In this document: positions 9,981-18,453 of the stretch, in pieces | Position numbering within the stretch: the stretch's first letter is position 1 | Layout: each line of letters starts with the position of its first letter | Assembly: GCF_030645145.1 (NCBI RefSeq) | Contig: NZ_JAUSMI010000132.1 | Span: forward strand, 1 to 33,822 | DNA length: 33,822 nt | Reading direction: 5' to 3' | From: Microcella sp. | Lineage (GTDB): Bacteria; Actinomycetota; Actinomycetes; Actinomycetales; Microbacteriaceae | Translations under genes and position numbers: made by a program | The notes under the pieces: generated by a model | What the model was told of the DNA's origin: nothing | The model's database searches: none | The model's input: only the letters and a program-made list of their open reading frames with translations

Positions 9981-12741
9981 GCTCCGCAGCCACCTCCTTG
10001 GCGGTCGTGATCGCCCCTGCTACGTCGAGACGAAGCGTCTCTCCCGCCCACTCCACTACCGCGTCCGGCTGACCGAATCTCAGGGTCACAGCGGGGTTAT
10101 GGATGTGCGGCTCGTCTTCGATGCGGCCGTCCTCGAAACCGACCGGACGGCCGCCGACGAGGAAGGGGCCATCGAAGCTGAGCTCCAGGGAGGGGTGGTC
10201 GCCGCTCTCCCAGCGCACACCGGGATCGTCATCGCTCAGCGGACGCCAGTCGGTCTCGCTCGCGGCGAGCCGCTCAACCCAGTCGGCGAAATCACCGTCG
10301 ACCGCATGCCGGCCCACCACTGCGATCCACGCGGCGCCCCCCGCGCGCGGAATCCACTCCTGCTGCGCGGTGTCGCCGGCTGCCACCGCCCGCACGCCGC
10401 CCTCCGCGGCGACGGCGACGAAGCCGCGCCCGCGCCGCCCGAACAGCCAGTCGCCGCGCTGGGCGATCTCGTCGAACTGCGCGGGGGGGAACCAGAGATG
10501 GGTGTTGCGCCGAGGGTCGGTCGTCGTGAACCTCTGGACGTGGAGGAGCGCATTCCGGTGCTGGTGCACGCGTCCCAGCACCCGGTGCCCCGCCCATGCG
10601 TTGGGCCGCGCGGCCGACCCGGTGTCGGCATTGGCCGGGTGGGTGACGAACACCTGCAGCTCGCGCCCCAGCGTGGCGCCCCAGATGTGCTCCTGAAGCC
10701 CCGGCAGACCCGAGCGATAGTCCTGAACGCTCGCGAGCATCACCTCGGGCGTGCGGTGGATGCGGAGGTCTGACCGGTATGGACGCGCGAGGAGATCGCG
10801 CTCGAACGCGAGTGCACCGCGATACACCTGGCGGCCGTCCCACTCTTCCGGCTCCGTCCGCGCGAGTTCTCGCACCACGGCCGGGATCTCGTACCTCTTT
10901 GCGAGGGCGAGCGCCGTGACCGGCAGGACGGCGTCGTTGAGAGTGCCGACTCCGCCGATCAGCCGCAGCAGTGGCGACGTCTCTTCGTAGCGGCTGCTGC
11001 GGAGCGTATGCACGTAGGAGCGGCCGTGCGCCGCACCGTGTATGCCCCGCCAGGAATTGCTCGTGAGGCTGACGAGGGTCTTGTCGAGAAGCGTCGTCGC
11101 CGACAGCGTCAAGCGCTGGTCCTGGGCGAGTTCGATGAGCGCGACGAGGGCGTAGGAGTCGATCGCCAGATAGGCGTTCGAATCAAACTCGCTGAATCCG
11201 CCCTCGAGCTTCCGGGCGATCCATGCGGCCGCCCTCGCGCGCCCCTCGGCAGCATGCTCTCTTCCGGTGCGACCATCCACCGAGAATCGCGTCTCGGCGA
11301 ACGCCTCGCCGGCGAGGGCCTGGGCGACGTGCCACACGAACTGGTGGTTCTCGGTGAAGTAGCACATGGCGTCCAGCCCCGGCTGGGTGATCCAGTACTT
11401 CATCCCGGTGAGTTCGGCGCGTACCTCCTCGCGGAGATCCTCATCCCACTGCTCGGCGGGAATCCAGTGCCAGGCTAAGAGGAGCGCGATGATCTCGAAG
11501 TCAGCGCAGTCGCCACGGGTCGCCACGCGGTGACGCGCGGAGGTGAGGTCGGCGGCCGACACCATCGTGGAGGGGTCGAGGGCGAAACGGGCGAGGACTC
11601 CCGCGACACCCGCCTCCCGCACATCGTCGCCGTCCGCACCGACGTGTGCGAGCACGTCCCGTCGCCACGACTCCGGACTTCCTTCGCTCGTCAGTCGGCT
11701 GTCCTGCGGAAGCGACGCGATGCGCAGGCGCACCGTCTGCGGGCAACGATCGTCCGCAACGCCCACCTCCACGATCGACTCACCGGTCGACAGCATCGAG
11801 GCTCCGGCCGACCGCGCGACGTCTGCTCCCTCGTCCTCCTCCTCGACCGCGCCGAGGAGCGAATACTCAGCCCGCCCATGCGCATCGGCCTGTACGTGCT
11901 GCCAGGCGCCGTCGCCGACCCGTACGCGCAGGCGCATGCCCGCCGGAGCCGTAAGGATCGCCGTCGCTCCCTCCTGCGCCCAGCTCGGCGAGCCGACACG
12001 CGACAGAACGCCGTCGGCGAGACGTGCGGCCGTCTCGTCCGCCCCGCGCGAGGGGATGACGACTCGGACGGGAAGGCCGATCACGCGCAACCGCGCCACG
12101 TGCCGCACCTCCCGGAATGCGACCTGCCAGGTGGCGAGGTGGATCGTCGTGGTCCGGGAGTGCAGCCGCAGTCGGACGCTGTGCACTTCGGGCTCCATGT
12201 ACGACACCCTGTCGCCGCGAAGGACCAGCTCGCCGTCCACCCAGAGTGCGAAGGGCCCAGTCGTGTGCAACTCGAAGGTGCGCCACTCCGCCTGGTCCGC
12301 TTCGAGCACCGTGCTCGCGACGGACGCGCGGTACTCAGGGGTGAAGCAGAAGGCCGACCAGTCGAGGTAGCCGTCCCATCCGGTGTGCACGCGCCGCCAG
12401 AAGCCCTCGTGCCGCATGCCGAACGCACTCCAGGCGATAGGGTCGCCTTCGGCGATCGTCGGCAGCGGCTGCTCGACGTCGAGCGCATGAGCCCGGAGCA
12501 ACCTCTCCTTCAACGGTCCGGCATCCGGGCCCTGAGTCAGCACCCACCGGCCCTCCTCCGCGCTCGGCGCGCCGTCCGAGAAACGGCGTCTCTCACCCCA
12601 CGGCTCACCGTCCGCGGGCAGGAACTGCTCGAGGTCGTCGCACGGCAGCGCCCAGGCAGGGGAGACGAGCCAATCCCGGACGGTGCCGTCGGCGTCGGTG
12701 AGGTGCACAGTGCGCCCTGAGGGTGCGGTGAGTTGCGACAT
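9970..12741 (-). CDS. Large uncharacterised protein (923 aa), candidate polysaccharide/oligosaccharide lyase or related (alpha/alpha)-toroid enzyme
   Basis: MSQLTAPSGRTVHLTDADGTVRDWLVSPAW...; N-terminal beta-rich region (FALWVDGELVLRGDRV...), central helical region with MCYFTENHQFVWHVAQALAGEAF, GGFSEFDSNAYLAIDSYALVALIELA, HGRSYVHTLRSSRYEE, and a C-terminal beta-rich region. 11-nt overlap with the GH105 gene. No signal peptide seen. Function inferred from context only. Confidence 0.6.
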   Translation of the reverse strand: MSQLTAPSGRTVHLTDADGTVRDWLVSPAWALPCDDLEQFLPADGEPWGERRRFSDGAPSAEEGRWVLTQGPDAGPLKERLLRAHALDVEQPLPTIAEGDPIAWSAFGMRHEGFWRRVHTGWDGYLDWSAFCFTPEYRASVASTVLEADQAEWRTFELHTTGPFALWVDGELVLRGDRVSYMEPEVHSVRLRLHSRTTTIHLATWQVAFREVRHVARLRVIGLPVRVVIPSRGADETAARLADGVLSRVGSPSWAQEGATAILTAPAGMRLRVRVGDGAWQHVQADAHGRAEYSLLGAVEEEDEGADVARSAGASMLSTGESIVEVGVADDRCPQTVRLRIASLPQDSRLTSEGSPESWRRDVLAHVGADGDDVREAGVAGVLARFALDPSTMVSAADLTSARHRVATRGDCADFEIIALLLAWHWIPAEQWDEDLREEVRAELTGMKYWITQPGLDAMCYFTENHQFVWHVAQALAGEAFAETRFSVDGRTGREHAAEGRARAAAWIARKLEGGFSEFDSNAYLAIDSYALVALIELAQDQRLTLSATTLLDKTLVSLTSNSWRGIHGAAHGRSYVHTLRSSRYEETSPLLRLIGGVGTLNDAVLPVTALALAKRYEIPAVVRELARTEPEEWDGRQVYRGALAFERDLLARPYRSDLRIHRTPEVMLASVQDYRSGLPGLQEHIWGATLGRELQVFVTHPANADTGSAARPNAWAGHRVLGRVHQHRNALLHVQRFTTTDPRRNTHLWFPPAQFDEIAQRGDWLFGRRGRGFVAVAAEGGVRAVAAGDTAQQEWIPRAGGAAWIAVVGRHAVDGDFADWVERLAASETDWRPLSDDDPGVRWESGDHPSLELSFDGPFLVGGRPVGFEDGRIEDEPHIHNPAVTLRFGQPDAVVEWAGETLRLDVAGAITTAKEVAAEHGR

Positions 12742-12778
12742 CTTTCCTTCTTTATCTGGAGCAGCGGGCGGGAGAGGG

Positions 12779-13660
12779 CTATTTGATGCCGGTGTTCGCG
12801 ATCCCCGTGGCGATCTGCCTCTGGAAGATGAGGAAGATGATCAGAACGGGGATCGTGGAAACCATGCCCATCGCGAGGATGAGGTTGAACGGCACGGTCA
12901 GCTCGGCGTTGAAGCGCGCCAGCGCCACCGGCAGCGTGTAGACCGATTCGCTCTGGGCAATGACGAGCGGCCAGAGGAAATCACTCCATCGCCACATCAC
13001 GGAGAAAATGGCGACGACGGCCAGCGCCGGCTTGCAGAGGGGTAGCACGATCTGCACGAAGGTCCGGAACTCGCCCGAGCCGTCCACCCGCGCCGCCTCG
13101 ATCAGCTCGTCCGGGATGCTGAGCATGTATTGCCGCAGCAGGAAAACGCCCGTGGGTGTCGCCGCGGCCGGGATGATCAGGCCCCAGAGGGTGTCGACGA
13201 GTCCGAGCGATGCCACTACCTGATAGACGGGGATGAGGATCACCTGGAGCGGAATCATGATCGTGGCCAGGGTGAGGAGGAACAGAAAGGTCTTGCCCCG
13301 GAAGTTGTACTTCGCCAGCGCATACGCTGCCATAGCGTTGATCGCCAGCGTGAGGGCCGTGGCCGCCATCGTGACGATGGCACTGTTGGTCAGATACTGC
13401 ACGAAGTTGAACCGGCTGAGCGCCTCGATGTAGTTGTCGGGAGCCCACGATTCCGGAAGGAAGGAGGGTGGCCGTTGCGCCAGTTCCGTCGGGGACTTGA
13501 ACGACCCGAGGAACATCCACATCAACGGCACGAGGCACGCTAGCGCGCCGCCGACGAGGACGACGACGCGAAGGACATCCGAGACCCGCACAGACCCGCC
13601 GCCGATAGATGTCCACGTGCGTGGGGGCCGGACCACCGTGATCGCCCGCGTCTCGCTCAT
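12779..13660 (-). CDS. Carbohydrate ABC transporter permease (MalG/CUT1 type)
   Basis: From ATG at 13660: MSETRAITVVRPPRTW...; PDELIEAARVDGSGEFRTFVQIVLPLCKPALAVVAIFSVMWRWSDFLWPLVI (EAA motif). Confidence 0.93.
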   Translation of the reverse strand: MSETRAITVVRPPRTWTSIGGGSVRVSDVLRVVVLVGGALACLVPLMWMFLGSFKSPTELAQRPPSFLPESWAPDNYIEALSRFNFVQYLTNSAIVTMAATALTLAINAMAAYALAKYNFRGKTFLFLLTLATIMIPLQVILIPVYQVVASLGLVDTLWGLIIPAAATPTGVFLLRQYMLSIPDELIEAARVDGSGEFRTFVQIVLPLCKPALAVVAIFSVMWRWSDFLWPLVIAQSESVYTLPVALARFNAELTVPFNLILAMGMVSTIPVLIIFLIFQRQIATGIANTGIK

Positions 13661-14580
13661 ACCGCTTCCCTCCTTCGACTGATGAGCCAATTGATGATGG
13701 TCAGGGTGAATACGGCGATGAACAGCAGTACGCCGCCGGCGGTGGCCACGCCGTACCGGATCGGCGACTGGAAGCCGTTCTCGTAGATGTACTGCACCAT
13801 CAGGGTGGTCGCTCCGACGGGGCCGCCGCCGGTGAGCGTCCAGATGAAGTCGAACGACTGGAAGCCGTGGATCGTGCCCAGCACGACGACGACGACGATG
13901 CTCGGCTGAAGCAGAGGGACGGTGATCACGCGGAACTGCTGCCACCAGTTCGCACCGTCCATCCGGGCCGCCTCGTACAGGGCGGGGTCGATCGACTGGA
14001 GACCCGCGAGCAGGATGAGCATGTAGAAGCCCACCTGCATCCACATCCCCACGAGGATGATCGCTACCATCGCCCAGGTGCCGTTGACCAGCCATGGGAC
14101 GGGGGGAGTGCCGAGCCAGCCGAGGCCGGTGTTCACGAGCCCGTTCTGCCTTTCTAACATCCAGTTCCAGATCAGGCCCACGACGACGGGCGAGACGAGA
14201 ACCGGGATGAAGAACACCGCGCGGAAGAAGGTCTTCCCCCGCCTCTGGGCGTTCACCAACGCTGCGATCACCAGAGCGATCAGAGTGCTGAGTACGACGA
14301 AGCCCACGGCGAACACCGCGGTGTTGCGGGCGACGTTCCAGAACTCAACGTCTGTCAGGATTCTTCCGTAGTTCTCCAGGCCGACCCAGCGGAAGGTGCG
14401 TCCGTTGTTCGACTCGTACAACGACATGTTGAAGCCGTTGAATGCCGGGTAGATGGTGAACACGGCGAAGATCGCCATGTTCGGGACCAGGAAGAGGTAG
14501 GGCGCGATCTTGATGCCCCACCCACCGCCCGTCCAGCGGCTGCGCCGCGGTCGGGCGGTGGTCGTCGAGGCCGTGGTCAC
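13657..14580 (-). CDS. Carbohydrate ABC transporter permease (MalF/CUT1 type)
   Basis: IKIAPYLFLVPNMAIFAVFTIYPAFNGFNMSLYE...LYEAARMDGANWWQQFRVITVPLLQPSIVVVVVLGTIHGFQSFDFIWTLTGGGP (EAA motif). Confidence 0.93.
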   Translation of the reverse strand: MTTASTTTARPRRSRWTGGGWGIKIAPYLFLVPNMAIFAVFTIYPAFNGFNMSLYESNNGRTFRWVGLENYGRILTDVEFWNVARNTAVFAVGFVVLSTLIALVIAALVNAQRRGKTFFRAVFFIPVLVSPVVVGLIWNWMLERQNGLVNTGLGWLGTPPVPWLVNGTWAMVAIILVGMWMQVGFYMLILLAGLQSIDPALYEAARMDGANWWQQFRVITVPLLQPSIVVVVVLGTIHGFQSFDFIWTLTGGGPVGATTLMVQYIYENGFQSPIRYGVATAGGVLLFIAVFTLTIINWLISRRREAV

Positions 14581-15875
14581 GAGCCAAGTTCCGCCACGAG
14601 GTCGTCGATTTGTCGGCTCAGCGTGGCCAGAGCGCTCGGCAGATCCGTCGCACCGCTCACCACGAGCGACACTGCGTCGACCAGGTTGGTCGCCGATGCG
14701 GAGAAGGCCGGGTTCGCGTTGGATGCGAAGCCCGCCTCGGGCGTGACCCTCAGGTCGCCGAGGAATACATCCATCGCGGCCTGCGTCGTCTCGTCCGCGT
14801 AGGTCACGCCGCTCTCCGAGAGATCGGTGCGCGTCGGCAGCGCTCCGGCGATCGTGACGAACGTCTCCTGGTTGTCGGCCTGGTTCATGAACCGGATGAA
14901 CTCAGCGGCGAGTGCAGGGTTCTCGGACTGCTCGAACGCGGCCATGAACTTTCCGCCCGGGAAGCCGCCGCACTCCTCTGCGCACGGATTCGGGGCCACG
15001 GCCCACTCGAACGCCGCGTTCTGGGCGAACTGCGCGACCTGCCAGTTGCCCGACAGGTAGATCGGCGTATCGCCCGCGAGGAAGATCTCGTTGGCGCCCT
15101 CGTAGCGGGAGCCCGAGCCGAGCCAGAAGTCTGCGGGCATGTCGTCGTTCGCCATCATGTCGATGAGCGGCTGCAGCGCTTCCTCGGCCTTCTCGATGTC
15201 TAGGGCGTTGCCGTCGCTATCGAGCAGGTAGGTGCCGTACTGGCTGAGGATGGTCGAGAGCCGGTGGCCGGACTTGTCCATGGCGAACGCGTACGGCGTG
15301 CCCGTCGCGTCCTTCACCTCTTTAGCGGCGGCGAGCATCTCCTCCCACGTCCACTCCTCGGGGATGGGCACGCCGGCCTGCTCGAAGAGGTTCACGTTGA
15401 TGAACGGCCCATTCAACGTGAGGTCGCTCGGCACCGCGATCATCTCGTCGTTCTCGTTGAAGACAGCCTGCACCGGGCCCGCGAGGAACTCATCCGCGTA
15501 GTCGTCCCCAAGGTACGGGTCGAGCACGAGCAGGTCCGAGCGGAAATCCGTCAGGCTCGTCAGGCGCGCTACATCAGGTGCGTTGCCTCCCGAGAGTCGG
15601 TTGAGCGTGGACGTGACGAGGTCGGCGTACGGCAGGATCTCGAGTTCGACGGTGACGTCGTACATGTCCTCGAACCCGCGGATGAGCTGGCGCGTGGCCT
15701 CCTCGTCGGGCCCGTCGGTGAAATACATGTAGGTGAGAGCTTCTCCAGCGAAGTCCTCCGGGTTCGCAGTCTGGACACCCTGGGGGGAATCGTCCTCGAG
15801 TTGGCCGGGCGCGCATCCGGCGATGAGAAGCGCGGATGCGCCGATTGCAAGCGCCGCGATGCCGCGCTTTCGCAT
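14577..15875 (-). CDS. ABC transporter extracellular sugar-binding lipoprotein
   Basis: From ATG at 15875: MRKRGIAALAIGASALLIAGCAPGQLEDD (lipobox LIAGC); then SBP family 1-like LTYMYFTDGPDEEATRQLIRGFEDMYDVTVELEILPYADLVTSTLNRL. Confidence 0.93.
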   Translation of the reverse strand: MRKRGIAALAIGASALLIAGCAPGQLEDDSPQGVQTANPEDFAGEALTYMYFTDGPDEEATRQLIRGFEDMYDVTVELEILPYADLVTSTLNRLSGGNAPDVARLTSLTDFRSDLLVLDPYLGDDYADEFLAGPVQAVFNENDEMIAVPSDLTLNGPFINVNLFEQAGVPIPEEWTWEEMLAAAKEVKDATGTPYAFAMDKSGHRLSTILSQYGTYLLDSDGNALDIEKAEEALQPLIDMMANDDMPADFWLGSGSRYEGANEIFLAGDTPIYLSGNWQVAQFAQNAAFEWAVAPNPCAEECGGFPGGKFMAAFEQSENPALAAEFIRFMNQADNQETFVTIAGALPTRTDLSESGVTYADETTQAAMDVFLGDLRVTPEAGFASNANPAFSASATNLVDAVSLVVSGATDLPSALATLSRQIDDLVAELGS

Positions 15876-15960
15876 GATTGCCACTAGATCCTCCTTGATT
15901 CGGTGGGCCAGCGACGACGGGAACTCGTCGATGGTAACGAAAAGCATTCTGGCCTATGAT

Positions 15961-15990
15961 TCAGACAGACGGGAATATATTTCTGTCTGA
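15961..15990. promoter_or_regulatory. Perfect 9-bp inverted repeat, putative operator in the divergent SBP/kduI2 promoter region
   Basis: TCAGACAGA (15961-15969) - 12 nt CGGGAATATATT - TCTGTCTGA (15982-15990), read directly; immediately downstream of a TATGAT hexamer (15955-15960). Confidence 0.6.
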
Positions 15991-16014
15991 CGGAAAAAAA
16001 GGAGCGGTATTTCG

Positions 16015-16833
16015 ATGGCCTGGACAGAGCTGTGGAGCACTCATCCCGACGATCTCGCCAACCTGAAGGGGCAAAGTCTGCGCACCCGGTTCGTCCTTCC
16101 CCGTCTCTTCGAGCGTGAAGCGTTCACGTTCGCGTATACGCACGATGACCGGCTGCTCGTCGGCGGGATCCGCCTCGGAGGCGTGGAGGTGGCTCTCGAG
16201 GCTCCCCCGGCACTGAACACGCCGCAACTGCTGGATCGACGCGAATTGGCCCTTGTCGTCCTCGACGGAAGCGTGCGTGTCTCCAGCTCGGCGGGCGACT
16301 TCGTGCTCGGGCGCCACGATGTGGTTTATCTGCCGATGGGCACTCGCGACATCCGCGTCCAGGGGGCAGGAGTCCTCTACGTCGTGTCCGCTCCCGCACA
16401 CGCGGGTGGAAGGGCTGCTCTGGCGACGCGCGACAGCGTGGAGACCGTGCGCCTCGGATCCGCTGAAGGCGCGAACGACCGCACAATACGCAAGTACATT
16501 CACGCCGGCGGCATCGCCTCGAATCAGCTCGTTCTCGGCATCACGACCCTGGAGCCGGGATCGGTGTGGAACACGATGCCCGCGCACGTCCACAGCCGTC
16601 GCACGGAGGTGTACCTGTACGACGGGCTGGGCGACAACCTTCTTGTCCACCTCATGGGCCGCCCCGACGAAACTCGGCACCTCGTCCTGCACGAACGGGA
16701 CGCGATCGTGTCGCCGCCCTGGTCGATCCACTCCGGCTCGGCGACGGGCGCCTACAGCTTCGTCTGGGCGATGGCCGGCGAGAACATCGACTACGGTGAC
16801 GTCGTCTCTGTGAACCCCGAGGATCTGCGATGA
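16015..16833 (+). CDS. kduI: 5-dehydro-4-deoxy-D-glucuronate isomerase paralog (copy 2)
   Basis: SVWNTMPAHVHSRRTEVYLYDGLGDNLLVHLMGRPDETRHLVLHERDAIVSPPWSIHSGSATGAYSFVWAMAGEN; metal-ligand pattern conserved. RBS AAAAGGAG upstream of ATG. Confidence 0.92.
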   Translation: MAWTELWSTHPDDLANLKGQSLRTRFVLPRLFEREAFTFAYTHDDRLLVGGIRLGGVEVALEAPPALNTPQLLDRRELALVVLDGSVRVSSSAGDFVLGRHDVVYLPMGTRDIRVQGAGVLYVVSAPAHAGGRAALATRDSVETVRLGSAEGANDRTIRKYIHAGGIASNQLVLGITTLEPGSVWNTMPAHVHSRRTEVYLYDGLGDNLLVHLMGRPDETRHLVLHERDAIVSPPWSIHSGSATGAYSFVWAMAGENIDYGDVVSVNPEDLR

Positions 16834-17609
16834 GCGCGCCGCAACCAGACGGGCGCCTCGACCTCACCGCACCGCTGCGCGGGCGTCGTGCCCTCGTCAC
16901 CGGAGCGGGGGCCGGCATCGGGCTAGCCTGCGCTCGCTCGCTCGCCGAACGAGGGGCGGAGCTCGTGCTGCTCGGGCGATCGTCCGTCGAGCGCGGCGCC
17001 GACGAACTGCGTCGCGCGGGCCATACCGTCGCCACGGTGACCTGCGACCTGTCCGATGTCGACGAGGCATACCGCGTGGGAGCGGAGCTCGAGGAGGGCG
17101 AGCCCATCGACATCCTCGTCAACAACGCCGGGATCATCCACCGCGAGCCGGCCGTCCGCCACGGACGGGAAGACTGGCAGCGCGTTATCGATGTCAACCT
17201 GAATTCCGTGTGGGCGCTGGCGCAGACCGTGGGCTCGGGCATGGTGTCCCGGGGCTACGGCCGCATCGTGACGATCGCGTCGCTGCTCTCCTTTCAGGGC
17301 GGCATCAACGTCGTATCGTACGCGACGAGCAAACACGCGGTCGTTGGCATGACCAAGACCCTTGCGAACGAATGGGCTCGTCACGGCGTAACCGTCAACT
17401 GCGTTGCGCCTGGCTACGTCCGCACCGAGAACACCGCGGCTCTGCGCGCGGACGAGGATCGCGAGCGGGAGATCCGTTCCCGCATCCCGGCCGGGCGGTG
17501 GGCGGAGCCCAGTGATATCGGTGGTGCTGTCGCTTTTCTCAGCGGTCCGGATGCGGCCTATGTCAACGGCCATGTGCTCGTCGTGGACGGAGGCTGGCTG
17601 GCCCGCTAG
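16830..17609 (+). CDS. kduD: SDR oxidoreductase, probable 2-dehydro-3-deoxy-D-gluconate 5-dehydrogenase
   Basis: RRALVTGAGAGIGLACARSLAERGAELVLLGR, NNAGIIHREPA, YATSKHAVVGMTKTLANEWARHGVTVNCVAPGYVRTENTAALRAD; ATGA overlap with the upstream kduI. Confidence 0.9.
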   Translation: MSAPQPDGRLDLTAPLRGRRALVTGAGAGIGLACARSLAERGAELVLLGRSSVERGADELRRAGHTVATVTCDLSDVDEAYRVGAELEEGEPIDILVNNAGIIHREPAVRHGREDWQRVIDVNLNSVWALAQTVGSGMVSRGYGRIVTIASLLSFQGGINVVSYATSKHAVVGMTKTLANEWARHGVTVNCVAPGYVRTENTAALRADEDREREIRSRIPAGRWAEPSDIGGAVAFLSGPDAAYVNGHVLVVDGGWLAR

Positions 17610-17697
17610 CATGTGTGTCGCGACCACGGCGGGGCTCGAAAGCCGCCCAGCGCAAGCGAGGCGGGGCGGCGACCCGTCGCGAACGGCCGAACGGCCC

Positions 17698-18453
17698 CTA
17701 CGGGCGGCCCCGCAGGATCGCCTGCTTGACCTCGGCGATCGCCTTCGTGACCTCGATGCCGCGGGGGCACGCCTCGGAGCAGTTGAAGGTCGTGCGGCAG
17801 CGCCACACGCCCTCCTTGTCGTTGAGGATGTCGAGCCGCACCTGGGCGGCCTCGTCGCGGCTGTCGAAGATGAAGCGGTGCGCGTTCACGATCGCGGCCG
17901 GGCCGAAGTACTGGCCGTCCGTCCAGAACACGGGGCACGACGAGGTGCACGCGGCGCACAGGATGCACTTCGTGGTGTCGTCGAAGCGTGCGCGCTGCTC
18001 GATCGTCTGCAGGCGCTCCTTCTCGGGCTTCGAGCTCGCGATGAGGAACGGCTGCACCTGGCGGTACGACTCGAAGAAGGGCTCCATGTCGACGATGAGG
18101 TCCTTCTCGAGCGGCAGGCCCTTGATCGCCTCGACGTAGATCGGCTTCGTGATGTCGAGATCCTTGATGAGGGTCTTGCACGCGAGACGGTTGCGGCCGT
18201 TGATGCGCATGGCGTCCGAGCCGCAGATGCCGTGAGCGCACGAGCGGCGGAAGGCGAGCGTGCCGTCCTGGTCCCACTTGATCTTGTGCAGAGCATCCAG
18301 AACACGATCGGTCGAGTACATCTCGACGTCGAAGTCCTGCCAGTACGGCTCGGCGTCCTTCTCAGGGTCGAACCGGCGCACGATGAGGGTGACGGTGAAG
18401 GCCTGGACGGCGCCGACCTCCTGCGCGGGAGCCTCGGGGGCGGTCGTGGCCAT
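17698..18453 (-). CDS. sdhB: succinate dehydrogenase iron-sulfur subunit
   Basis: From ATG at 18453: [33 protein letters not shown]...RRSCAHGICGSDAMRINGRNRLACKTLI...CILCAACTSSCPVFW...CSEACPRGIEVTKAI; three Fe-S Cys clusters. Confidence 0.96.
   Translation of the reverse strand: MATTAPEAPAQEVGAVQAFTVTLIVRRFDPEKDAEPYWQDFDVEMYSTDRVLDALHKIKWDQDGTLAFRRSCAHGICGSDAMRINGRNRLACKTLIKDLDITKPIYVEAIKGLPLEKDLIVDMEPFFESYRQVQPFLIASSKPEKERLQTIEQRARFDDTTKCILCAACTSSCPVFWTDGQYFGPAAIVNAHRFIFDSRDEAAQVRLDILNDKEGVWRCRTTFNCSEACPRGIEVTKAIAEVKQAILRGRP

Noticed and set aside
12779-14095. N-terminal extension of the MalG-type permease ORF beyond 13660
   Set aside because: The extra 145 residues are an out-of-frame reading of the adjacent permease; MSETR... 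at 13660 is the natural start with a 4-nt overlap.
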